Source: Mesostigma viride (lineage: Eukaryota > Streptophyta > Mesostigmatophyceae > Mesostigmatales > Mesostigmataceae). From it: a DNA stretch of 64,000 nt. A model generated the notes under the pieces. It was not told the origin of the DNA. It saw only the letters and a list, made by a program, of their open reading frames with translations, and ran no database searches. Of the stretch, positions 41,832 through 52,161 are shown piece by piece (the stretch's first letter is position 1; each line of letters opens with the position of its first letter). Location of the stretch: assembly GCA_009746045.1 (NCBI GenBank), contig RPFO01000027.1:5884884-5948883 (forward strand), given 5' to 3'. The translations under genes were made by a program, and so were the position numbers.

Positions 41832-42381
41832 ATCTACTGACTTATGTAAAGTAGTAGGACTATATAGTGCCTAGCTCTTGCTGCCATGAGCACAGCTGTG
41901 AATGGTGATTAATATAGCCCAAAACATATAAGGCCCGCTGCAAGTACTCGGATAATCGATCGATCCGCCAAACGCCTAATGTGAGATAGCTTACCACCAA
42001 CATGCATTGGAGGGTAGCCAAGAAGGCCAGAACGAAGGCCCATGAACACTGCACCCGGCGGCCGGCCATCCGCCCCGGCATTAATGTGCGCATTAATGTG
42101 AAGACAAGCCAGGAAGCGTGGAACTCAGGTCGAAGTTGAGTTGAGATGAGTCGAGTTTTATCACTTTCATGGGAGGCTATTCCCACGCCGTTAGGTCGTG
42201 AATTTTTTTATTTTTTTTATTTTTTTTTTCCTTTCAAGTGAGGACTCGCGATCGCTTAAGATCTTCTGTACGATCTTCCTTGCTGCGATGGGGCCAACTT
42301 CAGTCCCTGCAGCATAACGCACGCGCGCCGCGTGCTGAACGGCTGTACGTTGTTGTTGTCGTCGTCGTATAATGTCGTTAC

Positions 42382-42382
42382 G

Positions 42383-42433
<51 letters not shown>

Positions 42434-42434
42434 G
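42382..42434. repeat. (GTT)n microsatellite
   Basis: About 17 GTT units. A shorter run lies at 42571-42590, both next to similar CCACGCC/CGCACAT sequence, suggesting a local duplication. Confidence 0.9.
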
Positions 42435-43074
42435 TCCCACGCCGCACATGGGCAGCAGAGAATCGTCGTTACGTGTGTGGCGTACGGGCCACAGGATGCC
42501 CGTCGGTCTTTCATATGTTTAGATATGCGCCGCACGTGGACAGCAGAGATTTGGAAACGGCGAATCCTCTGTTGTTGTTGTTGTTGTTGTGTCCCACGCC
42601 TGACGCCGCACATAGATTCTGGGAATTTTGTCCCTTTGGCTTGCTTTTGGTGTTAACTTTTAACACCACGAAACCGCCAAATAACACCAAATCAGCATAG
42701 ATTCTCTCGGGTGTATTGTAATATCGTTGGTTAATACTAGAAATCGCACAGAACAATCTCGTTGCGCCGATTGGTCCATTTTTAACACCAAATCCCTTAA
42801 AACACTCCGTCTTAGCCTAGGCTTAGCAGGGATTAAGGCCCAGTCTATACGGATTTTAAGTAAAACCGAACCGGACATTTTTAGCTGAAAATTGGGTCCG
42901 GAGGTAAAAATTTCAGTCTATACGAAACTCAACTGTCTGGACCGCAAGTAGAGTGGTTCCCGCCAAGTCGATGACGTGGCGCCAGCTCCGTGCCCGGGCA
43001 ATCAGGCAATTACAGGCAATTAAACCCAAAACACTGACGGCGGGGAAGGGGAAGATGACCCGCGGTCGCCAGCC

Positions 43075-43326
43075 ATGGCGGACAATGCCGAAGGAGATGG
43101 ACCATTGCTGCCACCCGAAGCGCGAAATCATTGCGTGCCATGCGGAGTCGCCCATGGGAAAACGCCGAAGTGGACGATGAGAGAAAAAGCGCGTTTCGGG
43201 CATGTCGTAATTGACGAAAGCATCCGAGCAGCGTATTCAGTTAAAGGATATATCGGTTTCTTTTTACTTTTTATGATGATTTGTAGTCGTAAACTTGCAA
43301 GGGTGGCCAGAGATCGCCGAATCTAG
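43075..43326 (+). CDS. Possible accessory ORF of the Harbinger element
   Basis: 83 codons, starting MADNAEGDGPLLPPEARNHC. PIF/Harbinger elements usually carry a second, Myb/SANT-like protein; KTPKWTMREKARFG here faintly recalls a Myb helix start, but there is no full domain. It may be a first exon. Confidence 0.3.
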   Translation: MADNAEGDGPLLPPEARNHCVPCGVAHGKTPKWTMREKARFGHVVIDESIRAAYSVKGYIGFFLLFMMICSRKLARVARDRRI

Positions 43327-44562
43327 CGACCATGCTGCACAACTTTGGTGTGCCGCAATGCGCCATTATGCGGCCACCGCCTGGGCTAAGGTAATGCCAG
43401 CCATGCCAGGTAAAGCTGAGTTATCGTTTCCTTGTCGACGTATGACGTTTAGGTATACGTTCTAGCTTGTGTAGCACATTCTTTTTGCATTATTCATGTT
43501 CTTTCTTGACCCTGGCCTGGCCCCTTCCTAAAACACCATTCATAGATGCCTCCCTCAGTCAGTTGACCTGCCATAGTGTGATGGTGATAAGTTTTAGAGG
43601 CTGTATGGGCTTGAATACCTCCATATATGTTTGTTATACATTTCCCACACACATATTGCATGAGTGAGAGGCAGTTGGCTGGTTTCTGTGGCATCATCAA
43701 GCACGTAACCGGTGAGTAGAAGCTTCCCATTGTCAGTGAGCATGTGCCACCAGGCGTGCTGCAGGCCATCACCTGGCAAGCTATAGCAGCTTAGGCCTAG
43801 TTTATCCTTGCTAGGGCAAGCTGAAATAGGCTTAACATCACTAGTTTGTTGGTGGCTGCCTCCTAGAATGCATGCCTTGCGTAGGGTGTCTGTACCACGT
43901 TACCTACGTGCATGGACAAGGTGGCAGCTGCACATAGGTGCCATGTAAGGGCAGTGTGATGATGCAGTTATGTTTCCCCATCATTGTGGAAGGGAAATGT
44001 ATTGTATGGCATGGTTGGTGGCCATATTAGTAGGTATAAGTAGGTAGTATGCCAAGCCCTACCCCCTTGGTTGCTTTTTACCAACGGTACCCCTATGGGC
44101 TGTACTGGGTGTAGCTGCTGGTATACCCAACCAAGTGATGACCCCAAAGGCTCAAACTGCTCAGCAACTAATTGTTTATCATCCCTGAAGTGGTAGGTGC
44201 CTAGCTCTCATAACATGATTCAAAATGCACATTCTACCAAAACTGAAAACGCGCGTCTTGACCGCCCTGACTTTGACGGTAGTTATACATGGCCTACCCT
44301 GCATATATGTAAGGTTGTGATGTATCAACCCGAAGAGCAACTCATGGACATGCTTGGCCCCCAAGGACAGCCATTGGATATGGGTAGGTTGGATGGCATC
44401 TGGTTTGCAAAGTTGTGAAGTTACAGCCGATGCATCGGCAGTATTTCTGCCCATTTAGGGGTTAAGTTTGACAACTGTGATGGTCATCAACTACCATTGC
44501 ACATGCATCCTTTTTGACGTTACAATAGCGGGATTAGGCAACATTCTCATCCTCACCGCTTG

Positions 44563-45043
44563 TGGGTAAAAAAAAAATGGCAACCAAACACCATGCCACA
44601 CGTGGCACACTCAAGCATACACCAAGGTGGGTAAAAAAAACTGGCAACCAAACACCATGCCACACGTGGCACACTCAAGCATACACCAAGGTAGGTAAAA
44701 AAAACTGGCAACCAAACACCATGCCACACGTGGCACAGTCAAGCATTATACACCAAGGTGGGTAAAAAAAATTGGCAACCAAACACCATGCCACACGTGG
44801 CACACTCAAGCATTATACACCAAGGTGGGTTAAAAAAAACTGGCAACCAAACACCATGCCACACGTGGCACACTCAAGCATACACCAAGGTGGGTAAAAG
44901 AAACTGGCAACCAAACACCATGCCACACGTGGCACACTCAAGCATTATTATACACCAAGGTGGGTAAAAAAAACTGGCAACCAAACACCATGCCACACGT
45001 GGCACACTCAAGCATTATACACCAAGGTGGGTAAAAAAAACTG
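44563..45043 (+). repeat. 64-70-bp tandem repeat in the Harbinger element
   Basis: About eight units of GGTGGGTAAAAAAAACTGGC followed by AACCAAACACCATGCCACAC and GTGGCACACTCAAGCA. ATTA insertions make unit length vary. Each has a CACGTG-containing GCCACACGTGGC. Confidence 0.92.
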
Positions 45044-45044
45044 G

Positions 45045-45611
45045 CTAGCATGTTGCATGTCGTAGGTCACATGTCAATGCACGGTGAAGGATGCCAAAGC
45101 GGTGAATAAGAATCCCAAATGCACGCTCTATGACCTGCCTGTACAAAGAGATGTAATAGTTACATGCGTCCTCTTGGACGTTGAGACCCCTTCCTGGGTA
45201 GGGAGTCACAAGCCAAGGCTTGATGGTGTATGCCTCATCTGCCACTATGTAGAATCCTTCTGGCAGGCCAACACGTGCCAATTCCGTGTGCAAAGAGCTG
45301 ACACGAAATGCGACACTGTCATGGGTACTGCCGCAACATTTGTTGGAGCCATACAGAAAACGACATTCCGAATCGCACACAGCTTGCATGACAAGCGCAT
45401 AAAACCCCTTACGATTGTAGTACTGCCTGGGGTTCGCTACCTCCGACTTGAAGGTTTTTTTTATCTTGATTGCGATACCATCGAGCGCACCAACACGACC
45501 ATCAACAACTCCCCTGGTCGTCTGGTTGAAACCATCGGCCAAACGCGACAGTTCGCCCGAATCATCCGTGGTTGCGAGTGCGCTTCTCATTAGCAGCTCG
45601 CGGCAAGCCAA
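45045..45611 (-). CDS. Harbinger-type DDE transposase (nuclease part)
   Basis: DDE_Tnp_4-type endonuclease that cuts and pastes the element. Visible blocks: GALDGIAIKIKK (first D), YNRKGFYALVMQAVCD, CCGSTHDSVAF (D), FYIVADEAYTIKPWLVTPYP, and IERAFGILIHRFGIL (E). 188 codons from ATG at 45611. Family members are about 350-400 aa, so the N-terminal helix-turn-helix part is missing from this frame. Upstream minus-strand frames (45844-45662, RKHSAIMSRQSYHLMRK) look like that N-terminus, separated by an intron or frameshift. Confidence 0.85.
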   Translation of the reverse strand: MACRELLMRSALATTDDSGELSRLADGFNQTTRGVVDGRVGALDGIAIKIKKTFKSEVANPRQYYNRKGFYALVMQAVCDSECRFLYGSNKCCGSTHDSVAFRVSSLHTELARVGLPEGFYIVADEAYTIKPWLVTPYPGRGLNVQEDACNYYISLYRQVIERAFGILIHRFGILHRALTCDLRHATC

Positions 45612-46110
45612 ACCGACTTACGAAGGGCTTGGAAACGTGCACCACGCCTTGAGAGACGTCTTTATCCTGTACGCCTTCGCATCATCTTCAAATCCTGCAA
45701 ATCATTCCAGTCCTCCCTGTCAATCCTGTCCTCGTCGGGCTTGCGCATAAGGTGGTATGACTGGCGAGACATTATGGCCGAGTGTTTTCGTGCTTTAAAT
45801 ACGCAACTGAAATGGTCGGAATTACCAACTGCAATGGCACACACAGCTATGGCAACCAGCCTTCACGTCGGTAGTAGCAGCCCGACCACCAGGGTTTTCC
45901 CGCCAATTATTCCTTTTTAACTTTTAACTCCGAAAAAAAAATAACAGGGGTCCGTGGCCAAGCCCGTCTGGAGTTATTTTTTATCTCCGGTGAGTTAAAA
46001 CCGCAAGTTATTTTTCACCGTTGGATGAAAACCGGCCCTCAATCTCACCGTCCATTGTTTCCCGCCACTTTTAACTCCGCGAAGTTAAATCCCGTATAGA
46101 CCGGGCCTAA

Positions 46111-46232
46111 CTACTGGCTATATTTGGAATAAACGTACACCTATTTACCTGGAAAAACACTCCGTCTTAGCAGGGATTAACTACTGGCTATATTTGGAAT
46201 AAACGTACACCTATTTACCTGGAAAACACTCC
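46111..46232 (+). repeat. 68-bp duplication flanking the Harbinger element
   Basis: CTACTGGCTATATTTGGAAT..ACACTCCGTCT occurs twice. AACACTCCGTCTTAGC is also found left of the element (about 42800), so the transposon landed in a small tandem repeat. Confidence 0.8.
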
Positions 46233-46323
46233 GTCTGAACAAAACAAAATCTGGGACCCTGGCGCGGACCAGGATAAGCCCAGCCCACACTACAGTACTG
46301 TACAGGTAGGAACTCAGGGGTTG

Positions 46324-46911
46324 TGTTACGTCCCTGCCCAGACACTCCTAGCCTGAGCTACGTAGCGAAAGACCCTCCTTGCCGGAATTAGGAATAATTC
46401 AAGATAGCCTAAAGTAGGTTGCGCTTCACGACGTGAGTCGTGAGATATCTGGCATCACGACTTAATGCCAAGCTAATTATTACACACTTATATTGGCTAG
46501 CAATACCAATTACAAATGGATAGTGCCCCGGGCTCAATGTGTAGGCGTATTCGCACTTATCATTCATTAAACCAAGAGGACGAGACCCTCGTCCTCGGAC
46601 CATGCAATTTAACCTAGGTTGGTTGCGGCGCAGATACACGCCAATTTCCCTAGAACAATCCGAGTCACTCATTCCACGTAGGATCCGGGCCGACATCGAC
46701 CCTCAACTATAGGATCCACGCCTAGAACTACTGACAGACTCAGAACTGGCGCGGCGCCACAGCGCCGGCCCCTAAAAGGACAACCTAGGACCAAAATAAC
46801 TAGTCCAATTCACACAATAGCCAAGGTCCATAAAACCCAAGTCCAATAGACCCAACAGCCTTAGTAATTTATTCCATTGTTACGTCCGACCAAAAGGGCA
46901 GGGACGTAACA
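46324..46911 (-). repeat. LTR of a different retrotransposon
   Basis: TGTTACGTCCCTGCCC at 46324 and GGGCAGGGACGTAACA ending at 46911: a perfect 16-bp terminal inverted repeat with TG..CA ends, 588 bp. Minus-strand orientation is set by the purine run next to it. The partner LTR is not in the window. Confidence 0.8.
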
Positions 46912-46926
46912 CTCCTCCCCCCCCAT
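46912..46926 (-). other. Polypurine tract of the minus-strand LTR element
   Basis: On the minus strand ATGGGGGGGGAGGAG lies immediately before the LTR, the position and composition of a plus-strand primer. Confidence 0.65.
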
Positions 46927-47130
46927 GGGGGTCGGTAGTCCCTACCGAACAAGTGAGATTGGAAAACAACACTACTATAAGAGTACTATGTCCCAACCTC
47001 GGTTCACCCGCAGGTTAGTAATGCCAGTTCCTCTAGAAGTTGATACACAGGACCAACTCTGACGTAGTAGGAAGACTCTGATGGTGACTGGATCAATCCG
47101 CTATCCGTCACGAAAACTATTCTAACCACT

Positions 47131-47607
47131 CTAGCGTCCGCCGCTAGTGGCACGTCGCTGCGACAGGATTTCAGTGAAGGCCCTACGCCCCGCGTGGGTC
47201 ATCTGTGAAGTCATCACCCCAGGGTGCGAACACAGGTCAACCTCAAAAGCCACTTGGTAGGGGGACACCTTCTGCCGGCCCAGCCGGGACAGCTCCACCC
47301 ACGACCCTCTGGGCCACAGAGACAGGAACCCAGCGAAGTACTGGGGATGGGTGAATAGGAGTGTCAGCGCCGACCGATCCACCACCCCACAACGGTGCTC
47401 TCGAACAAAGTGCACCCCCATCATGAAAACCTCCATACGCACGTGATCATCGTTGATCGACACCGTCCGGGCCCCTACAATATCGGGCGCCACCAGATTA
47501 AGAAAGACACTCCCCTCCGCTGGAGCCACCTTGGGAGGCGTCACCACGTGCCCCACCCCGTCGACCTGATATCGCCAATCCCACCAGTCTTCGGACCCGA
47601 ACCGCAC
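47131..47607 (-). CDS. C-terminal ORF of the minus-strand LTR element, truncated
   Basis: 158 codons ending at 47131, open at its 5' end right up to the LTR of element 2 (47614), which interrupts it. It contains MRFGSEDWWDWRYQVDGVGH, GSVFLNLVAPDIVGARTVSI, RCGVVDRSALTLLFTHPQYF and GRQKVSPYQVAFEVDL. No retroviral enzyme motif is recognised; as the last coding part before the PPT it could be the end of a gag-pol or an extra 3' ORF. Function unknown. Confidence 0.5.
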   Translation of the reverse strand: MRFGSEDWWDWRYQVDGVGHVVTPPKVAPAEGSVFLNLVAPDIVGARTVSINDDHVRMEVFMMGVHFVREHRCGVVDRSALTLLFTHPQYFAGFLSLWPRGSWVELSRLGRQKVSPYQVAFEVDLCSHPGVMTSQMTHAGRRAFTEILSQRRATSGGR

Positions 47608-47613
47608 AGTATG

Positions 47614-48229
47614 AGTTAACGTAAAGGATTTACGTTAGATGGATAGAGATTGTTACGCTCTTTCCAACGGCACCTTGAACGCCTCATTTGGTTATGGGAC
47701 GTAAAAGTTAGGACGTTTCCTAGGCTGTGCCGACAGTTCCCGGCGCGCCACTGTGGGCGCGTACGGACACAGGATGTACAAGTGTCACTTTGATAGTCCG
47801 CAGGACGTTGACAGGACTTGTACAGGACTTGATGGTCAATTGATAGGTAGGCGTGCTGTAGCGCGCCAGGACCTATGAGACAATTGATGCTGAGTAGTGT
47901 ACGGATAGGTCCACAGGACTAGCCGTATGAACAATTGATAGATCTGCGCGCCAAAGGCGTGCCAGAGTCTGTGTAATCAATTGATTGACAGTTCAGCTGT
48001 GACAGTGCAGCTGAATACTTGGACGCGTCCCTAGCAAGCTATATGTGTGACTTGGTCGCACCGGGACGCTAGCTCTTGCGTGCACGCTCTCTTGGCACAG
48101 CGACCCTGTCGCCTGTGCTACGTGCAGTCTTGGACGAGACGTGACTTACGTCTGTGTTTGCTCATTATAATAAAGGCAACTTTCCTGCAAGAGCCATGGA
48201 TTCCCTCGGGAGTAAACTCTCATTCAACT
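47614..48229 (+). repeat. Element 2 5' LTR
   Basis: 616 bp, AGTTAACG..TCAACT. Opening hairpin TAACGTAAA-GGA-TTTACGTTA. CTTTCCAACGGCACCTTGAA and CGCCTCATTTGG box as in element 1. Followed by CGTATTACAATC. Confidence 0.82.
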
Positions 48230-48257
48230 CGTATTACAATCTTCGTAACAACAAAAA

Positions 48258-49046
48258 ATGCCGGACTCGATGGAGTTCCGCATACCGAGGGATTCTGAAA
48301 TTTTGGGCAGTCCAGCGGACATCGCCGAATCTCCGGCTGGTCCTTTGACGACTCCTGTTCGTGAAGATCGTCCGGTTCTTAATCCGGCGTGGCAGCGTGT
48401 TGTTGACCAGGCGGTAGCGTCCAGCTCGGAGCTACGCGCTCAGCAGCAGGCACTGCTGCAAGGCTTACGACTGCCACCCCCGCCTCTGCAACCTTCGATT
48501 GTTTCGGGGTTTCGCGATTATCTCGATTCCATTCGAGCTTTGCTTGCGGACTTCGAAGTCCATACCCGGGCGGGGTTGCAAGCGCCCAACGCGGTTGCCG
48601 AGGTCTCTGAGGAGATCGACAACGCGGTTTCATCGCTTACAGGTTATCAGCGCAATCTCGCTAACTGGCTGTCGGTTCGTTCGGGCGTCATTCCGACGAT
48701 CACAACCAACCTGTTTCAAGACCTTGCGATTCTGCAGTTGCTGTCGCGAGGCTTCCGGACGCGAGAGCGGCAATTGCTGCTCAACCTTGTCGCGTTCTTG
48801 TCTGCATTGCGAGAGTGGGCGCCGGACGGGTGGGATTTTCTAACGATTCTTACCAACCCGCTCCGCATCGTCACCCGCCGCCGTCGTCGCCGCATTGATC
48901 CGGTGACGGGCCGTCGGTTCATGGACCCCATCGTCATTGAAACTCCGGTGACGATTGAGGTTGGGCAAGGCCAGGAGGGGCCTGCGCCTGTCGTCAACGA
49001 TCCAATTTACGACTACGACTACTGCGATTTTCGTGGTCTCGACTGA
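48258..49046 (+). CDS. Element 2 ORF1, unknown protein preceding gag
   Basis: Intact 262-aa ORF just after the LTR, ATG at 48258, stop TGA at 49044. MPDSMEFRIPRDSEILGSPA, then predicted helical segments (VDQAVASSSELRAQQQALL, FRDYLDSIRALLADFEVH, VAEVSEEIDNAVSSLTGYQ), an Arg run (VTRRRRRRIDP) and an acidic Tyr-rich end (NDPIYDYDYCDFRGLD). It corresponds in place and layout to ORF1 of elements 1 and 3. It is the cleanest copy of this protein for structure prediction. No known motif. Confidence 0.75.
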   Translation: MPDSMEFRIPRDSEILGSPADIAESPAGPLTTPVREDRPVLNPAWQRVVDQAVASSSELRAQQQALLQGLRLPPPPLQPSIVSGFRDYLDSIRALLADFEVHTRAGLQAPNAVAEVSEEIDNAVSSLTGYQRNLANWLSVRSGVIPTITTNLFQDLAILQLLSRGFRTRERQLLLNLVAFLSALREWAPDGWDFLTILTNPLRIVTRRRRRRIDPVTGRRFMDPIVIETPVTIEVGQGQEGPAPVVNDPIYDYDYCDFRGLD

Positions 49047-49170
49047 ATTCGGCATGGTGGCGCGGTCGGCACCGGGGCAGGCGGCTTTTTGACAGATTGT
49101 ACATATATACCTGTCTTTTGTTTTACAGCTGCTTAGCTCAGGGCCATACACACAGCGAGTGTAGTTTACC

Positions 49171-50283
49171 ATGGCTGAGGGACGCCGTAGCAAGGGCCTA
49201 GCCAGTGGGAATAATAATGGAGGTGCAGGTAGTGGAACCGCTCACGTAGATGACGTGGGGGTTACCGGTGAGATTACCAATGTACCTGTTAATAATAATG
49301 CACAAGCTGTTCATGGTTTTGACCTTACCACTCAGGGCTTATTAATTGTTAATCAGCTGCAACCTGTAACATCAGACTCCAAGCCTAAGCAGGCTGAAGA
49401 GTTTGTAGAAGGGCTGGAAGGGTTTCCTAGTTTGTACGGGGGTACCAACTACTATCAGATCTGGATAGGCAGCAGCACGTTTGGCAAGTGCACTGATCAG
49501 ATCAAGGACCTAACCAGGGAATGCAAGAAGGCCAACAAGGCCTGGGCAGTATATGTAGCTGAGCTGAAGGAGCTGCTTGAAGACCAGCGCAAGAAGGTCG
49601 GCATCCATTGGCAAGACAAGTATCAAGGGTGGGAGGTCAAGGGGGATCTCATCCAGAATTTCCTTAGCTATTGCAAAATGGTTGAGGAAGGCAGGGCCCA
49701 CGGTTTCAACGTGGCAGACAACATAGCCCTGACCAACTGGTTGAAGGTCTCTGGGCTGGATAAGGCCACACGTGGATCTTTAAAGGTCATGTGTGCCCCA
49801 CACTCAACCCTCAAGGCCTACAAGGTCATAATCAAACAAGCACTCGAGGCAGAGGAGCTGTTTGAGGGTGGAGTGCCAGCAGTGAAGGCAACCCAGGCAG
49901 GTGGGCGTACCCAGCAGGGGGGCTCCAAATCGTCTGAGGCTGACAGAAGCCAAGGAGGGCGTAGGGGCAACCACAACAAGCGGAAGGCCAATCATTCACC
50001 CGACCCTGACGGGAGGTCACACTCCAAGTCGGTGTTCAGGCGGGTGGGTGGTCAGCCCAAGCAGGGCAACGCATCTGACAACGGGGGCGGTGGCCAGGGC
50101 AAGTCAAAGATCCAATGCTACCTGTGCAAGGGGTGGGGGCACATCAAGAAGGAGTGTCCCAGCTTCAAGAAGACCCAGGGCCAGGGCAGCAACAAGAATA
50201 ACAACAACAAAAACAACAAGAACAAGTCCCAGGCAGGCCAGCCTTCAAAGGGCAGTCAACAAGAAGACAGCAAGGAGCAGTGA
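49171..50283 (+). CDS. Element 2 gag, intact
   Basis: 370 aa, ATG at 49171, stop TGA at 50281-50283. A Gly/Asn-rich N-terminus is followed by the probable capsid domain (PSLYGGTNYYQIWIGSST, CKKANKAWAVYVAELKELL, KGDLIQNFLSYCKMVEEGRA, VADNIALTNWLKVSGLDKA), a basic linker, the zinc knuckle CYLCKGWGHIKKEC (CX2CX4HX4C, about 50116-50157), and an Asn/Lys/Gln-rich tail. It forms the particle and binds genomic RNA by family knowledge. No protease follows directly. Confidence 0.88.
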   Translation: MAEGRRSKGLASGNNNGGAGSGTAHVDDVGVTGEITNVPVNNNAQAVHGFDLTTQGLLIVNQLQPVTSDSKPKQAEEFVEGLEGFPSLYGGTNYYQIWIGSSTFGKCTDQIKDLTRECKKANKAWAVYVAELKELLEDQRKKVGIHWQDKYQGWEVKGDLIQNFLSYCKMVEEGRAHGFNVADNIALTNWLKVSGLDKATRGSLKVMCAPHSTLKAYKVIIKQALEAEELFEGGVPAVKATQAGGRTQQGGSKSSEADRSQGGRRGNHNKRKANHSPDPDGRSHSKSVFRRVGGQPKQGNASDNGGGGQGKSKIQCYLCKGWGHIKKECPSFKKTQGQGSNKNNNNKNNKNKSQAGQPSKGSQQEDSKEQ

Positions 50284-50482
50284 CTGTCTGAGGCAACCCC
50301 TTCACACCTTAATTCACCCAAAGGGGAGGCCAGGTGCTCCAATGCAGATTTTATATCTGGGCAACAAGCGGGTGATCTCCAGGTTCAGGATGGCCCCAGG
50401 TCACCTGGAGAGGTACAGGCTCCTATGAAGACGTCCTTGACAGCTGGTGCAGCTGTAAGAATGTCTGACCCCATGCATCCTC

Positions 50483-50717
50483 GTGCCGGGGCACGAGGGT
50501 GGACCTCTCATTTTGAGAGAAACCAATGTACAACCACAGAGGGGTGTGAAGGCCTCTGGTGGTATGCATGTGGTCCCTGCTGGCGGTCCAGGTGTTGGGC
50601 ATGAGCAGGGTGACTCAGGCTCTGAGTCAGAACAGGATGGAAGTCAGCATGGTGATGCTGGACAACCTGACAGCACAGTCCTGACTGTGCCAGGGACTGC
50701 TTCCTCCGTGTACCAGG
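50483..50717 (+). pseudogene. Element 2 pol, N-terminal part
   Basis: Frame opens near 50457 and reads to TVPGTASSVYQEL at 50717, where element 3 is inserted. Low complexity; no retropepsin motif here. Continues at 58748. Confidence 0.75.
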
Positions 50718-51413
50718 AGTTAAACGTTCTTATCACGCGCAATGTGAAGGATATGGTTGCAATGCAGCAATGTGTGATATGGTTGGAAACGGAGCTTTGT
50801 TAAAATCGGATAATGTTACAGCGCTCACACACTTGAGGCTTGTACACGCGCTTGCCAAGTCAATGCACAACACGTGAGGCGGGCTCGCAAGAGATGCCCA
50901 TTTGGCACTGGCCTATTGTTTATATACTTGTGCACTGTGCTTGCTAGTCCTGAGCAGCCTAGGAGGCCTGCTCAGTAATAACACCCCCGGTACAGTATTC
51001 ACTACCTGTACAGCGCCCAACTCCTATACAGTAGGTCTGCCATACAGGCACAGTGACCACAGAGCACAGTCCACAGTGACTATTGCATCTGCACCTAGAA
51101 GTCCAGGACTAAGCCTGCGGTACCAACAGACCACAGGTTAAGGTTCCTATTTCCTGCGTACGACGTATTAATCCAATACCGTCGTAGGTACAGCACCTAA
51201 TTCCTGTCAGCCCAGGAATTACTGTCGACCCCATATGTCGTCGGCAAATATTCACGTCCGACTTAGAAGAACAGCCGGCTCGCGCTCGCGCGCGACCGGG
51301 AAGTCGGAACGCCATAACTTTCTTGATACTTGTCGGAATGAACTCGTTCCGGTGCCGCTGGAATCGCAGAGATATGCCGAATCAGGATCACGCCAATGCG
51401 CTTGGCGTTAACT
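50718..51413 (-). repeat. Element 3 3' LTR
   Basis: Preceded in sense by the purine tract CAAGAAAAGAAAGGATTGG, cognate to that of element 1. Confidence 0.9.
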
Positions 51414-52161
51414 CCAATCCTTTCTTTTCTTGAGCTGTAGCAGCTCACACAAGTCTACATACAAACACACACAATGGGTACTGGATATCCTCCCCAGACT
51501 ACAAGTCACAACCCGCTGGGCATGACAGTCAGCTTGGATTCCTTATTATATGTACATAGCACCCATACTGGCTCAGGAGCACAAACAAATTACAATGAGT
51601 CCCTATCCCTTCACGGGAGGCTCGTTGTGTTACCCATGTACAAGAGGTTGGCCAACTGTGGCAGCCCATAGGTGTTCAGTTAAGAACTTGAGAAGTATGT
51701 ACAACCTTCAGGACCTTAGGCGAAACCCCACAGATCACCCACAACAGCTCATCAGAAAACATTGCTGACCCCCAGACGGGAGTCGGCGCCGGTCTGCTGC
51801 CCCTTATCGAACCAGACACAACATCTACGCGAAGCACATGCAAAACACAAGCTCCTATACTCGTTCCAACCGTGGAAAATCAGGGGACCTGTCGCCACCT
51901 CACCAGCATGGTGGATGGGTCAGCCAGTCCGTGAAACTCCGCCTTAAGACGGCACCAGGGAATCGAACCCCGCCCACAAACCACAGATCTGGGGAAACCT
52001 CAGACTGAGATGAAAACCCCAGATAGACATCTCTCCATCAGAGACAATGTCAGACATTCCCACACCAGAGACATGTCTCACCCCTCAAGGTGTGCTCAGG
52101 ATTATGTACAATCAAGCTCCCAGCCTGATATCCAGAGACTTAAGCACCCAGCTCTCAGCTT
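51414..52161 (-). other. Element 3 3' noncoding region
   Basis: No coding seen. In sense orientation GGGGTTCGATTCCCTGGT (about 51954-51971) repeats the B-box-like motif of element 1 at a similar distance from the LTR. Confidence 0.65.

Larger units (their letters stand above)
42837..46107 (-). mobile_element. PIF/Harbinger DNA transposon
   Basis: Terminal inverted repeats GGCCCAGTCTATACGG (left) and CCGTATAGACCGGGCC (right), flanked by TAA at 42834-42836 and 46108-46110, the 3-bp duplication typical of PIF/Harbinger. It encodes a DDE transposase on the minus strand, has a small plus-strand ORF near the left end, and an internal 64-70-bp repeat array. Confidence 0.88.

Noticed and set aside
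42256-42656. ORFs with poly-Gln, poly-Cys or poly-Val
   Set aside because: Six-frame products of the (GTT)n microsatellite.
45084-45750. Plus-strand ORFs of 169 and 100 codons
   Set aside because: Antisense to the Harbinger transposase, whose DDE motifs are on the minus strand.
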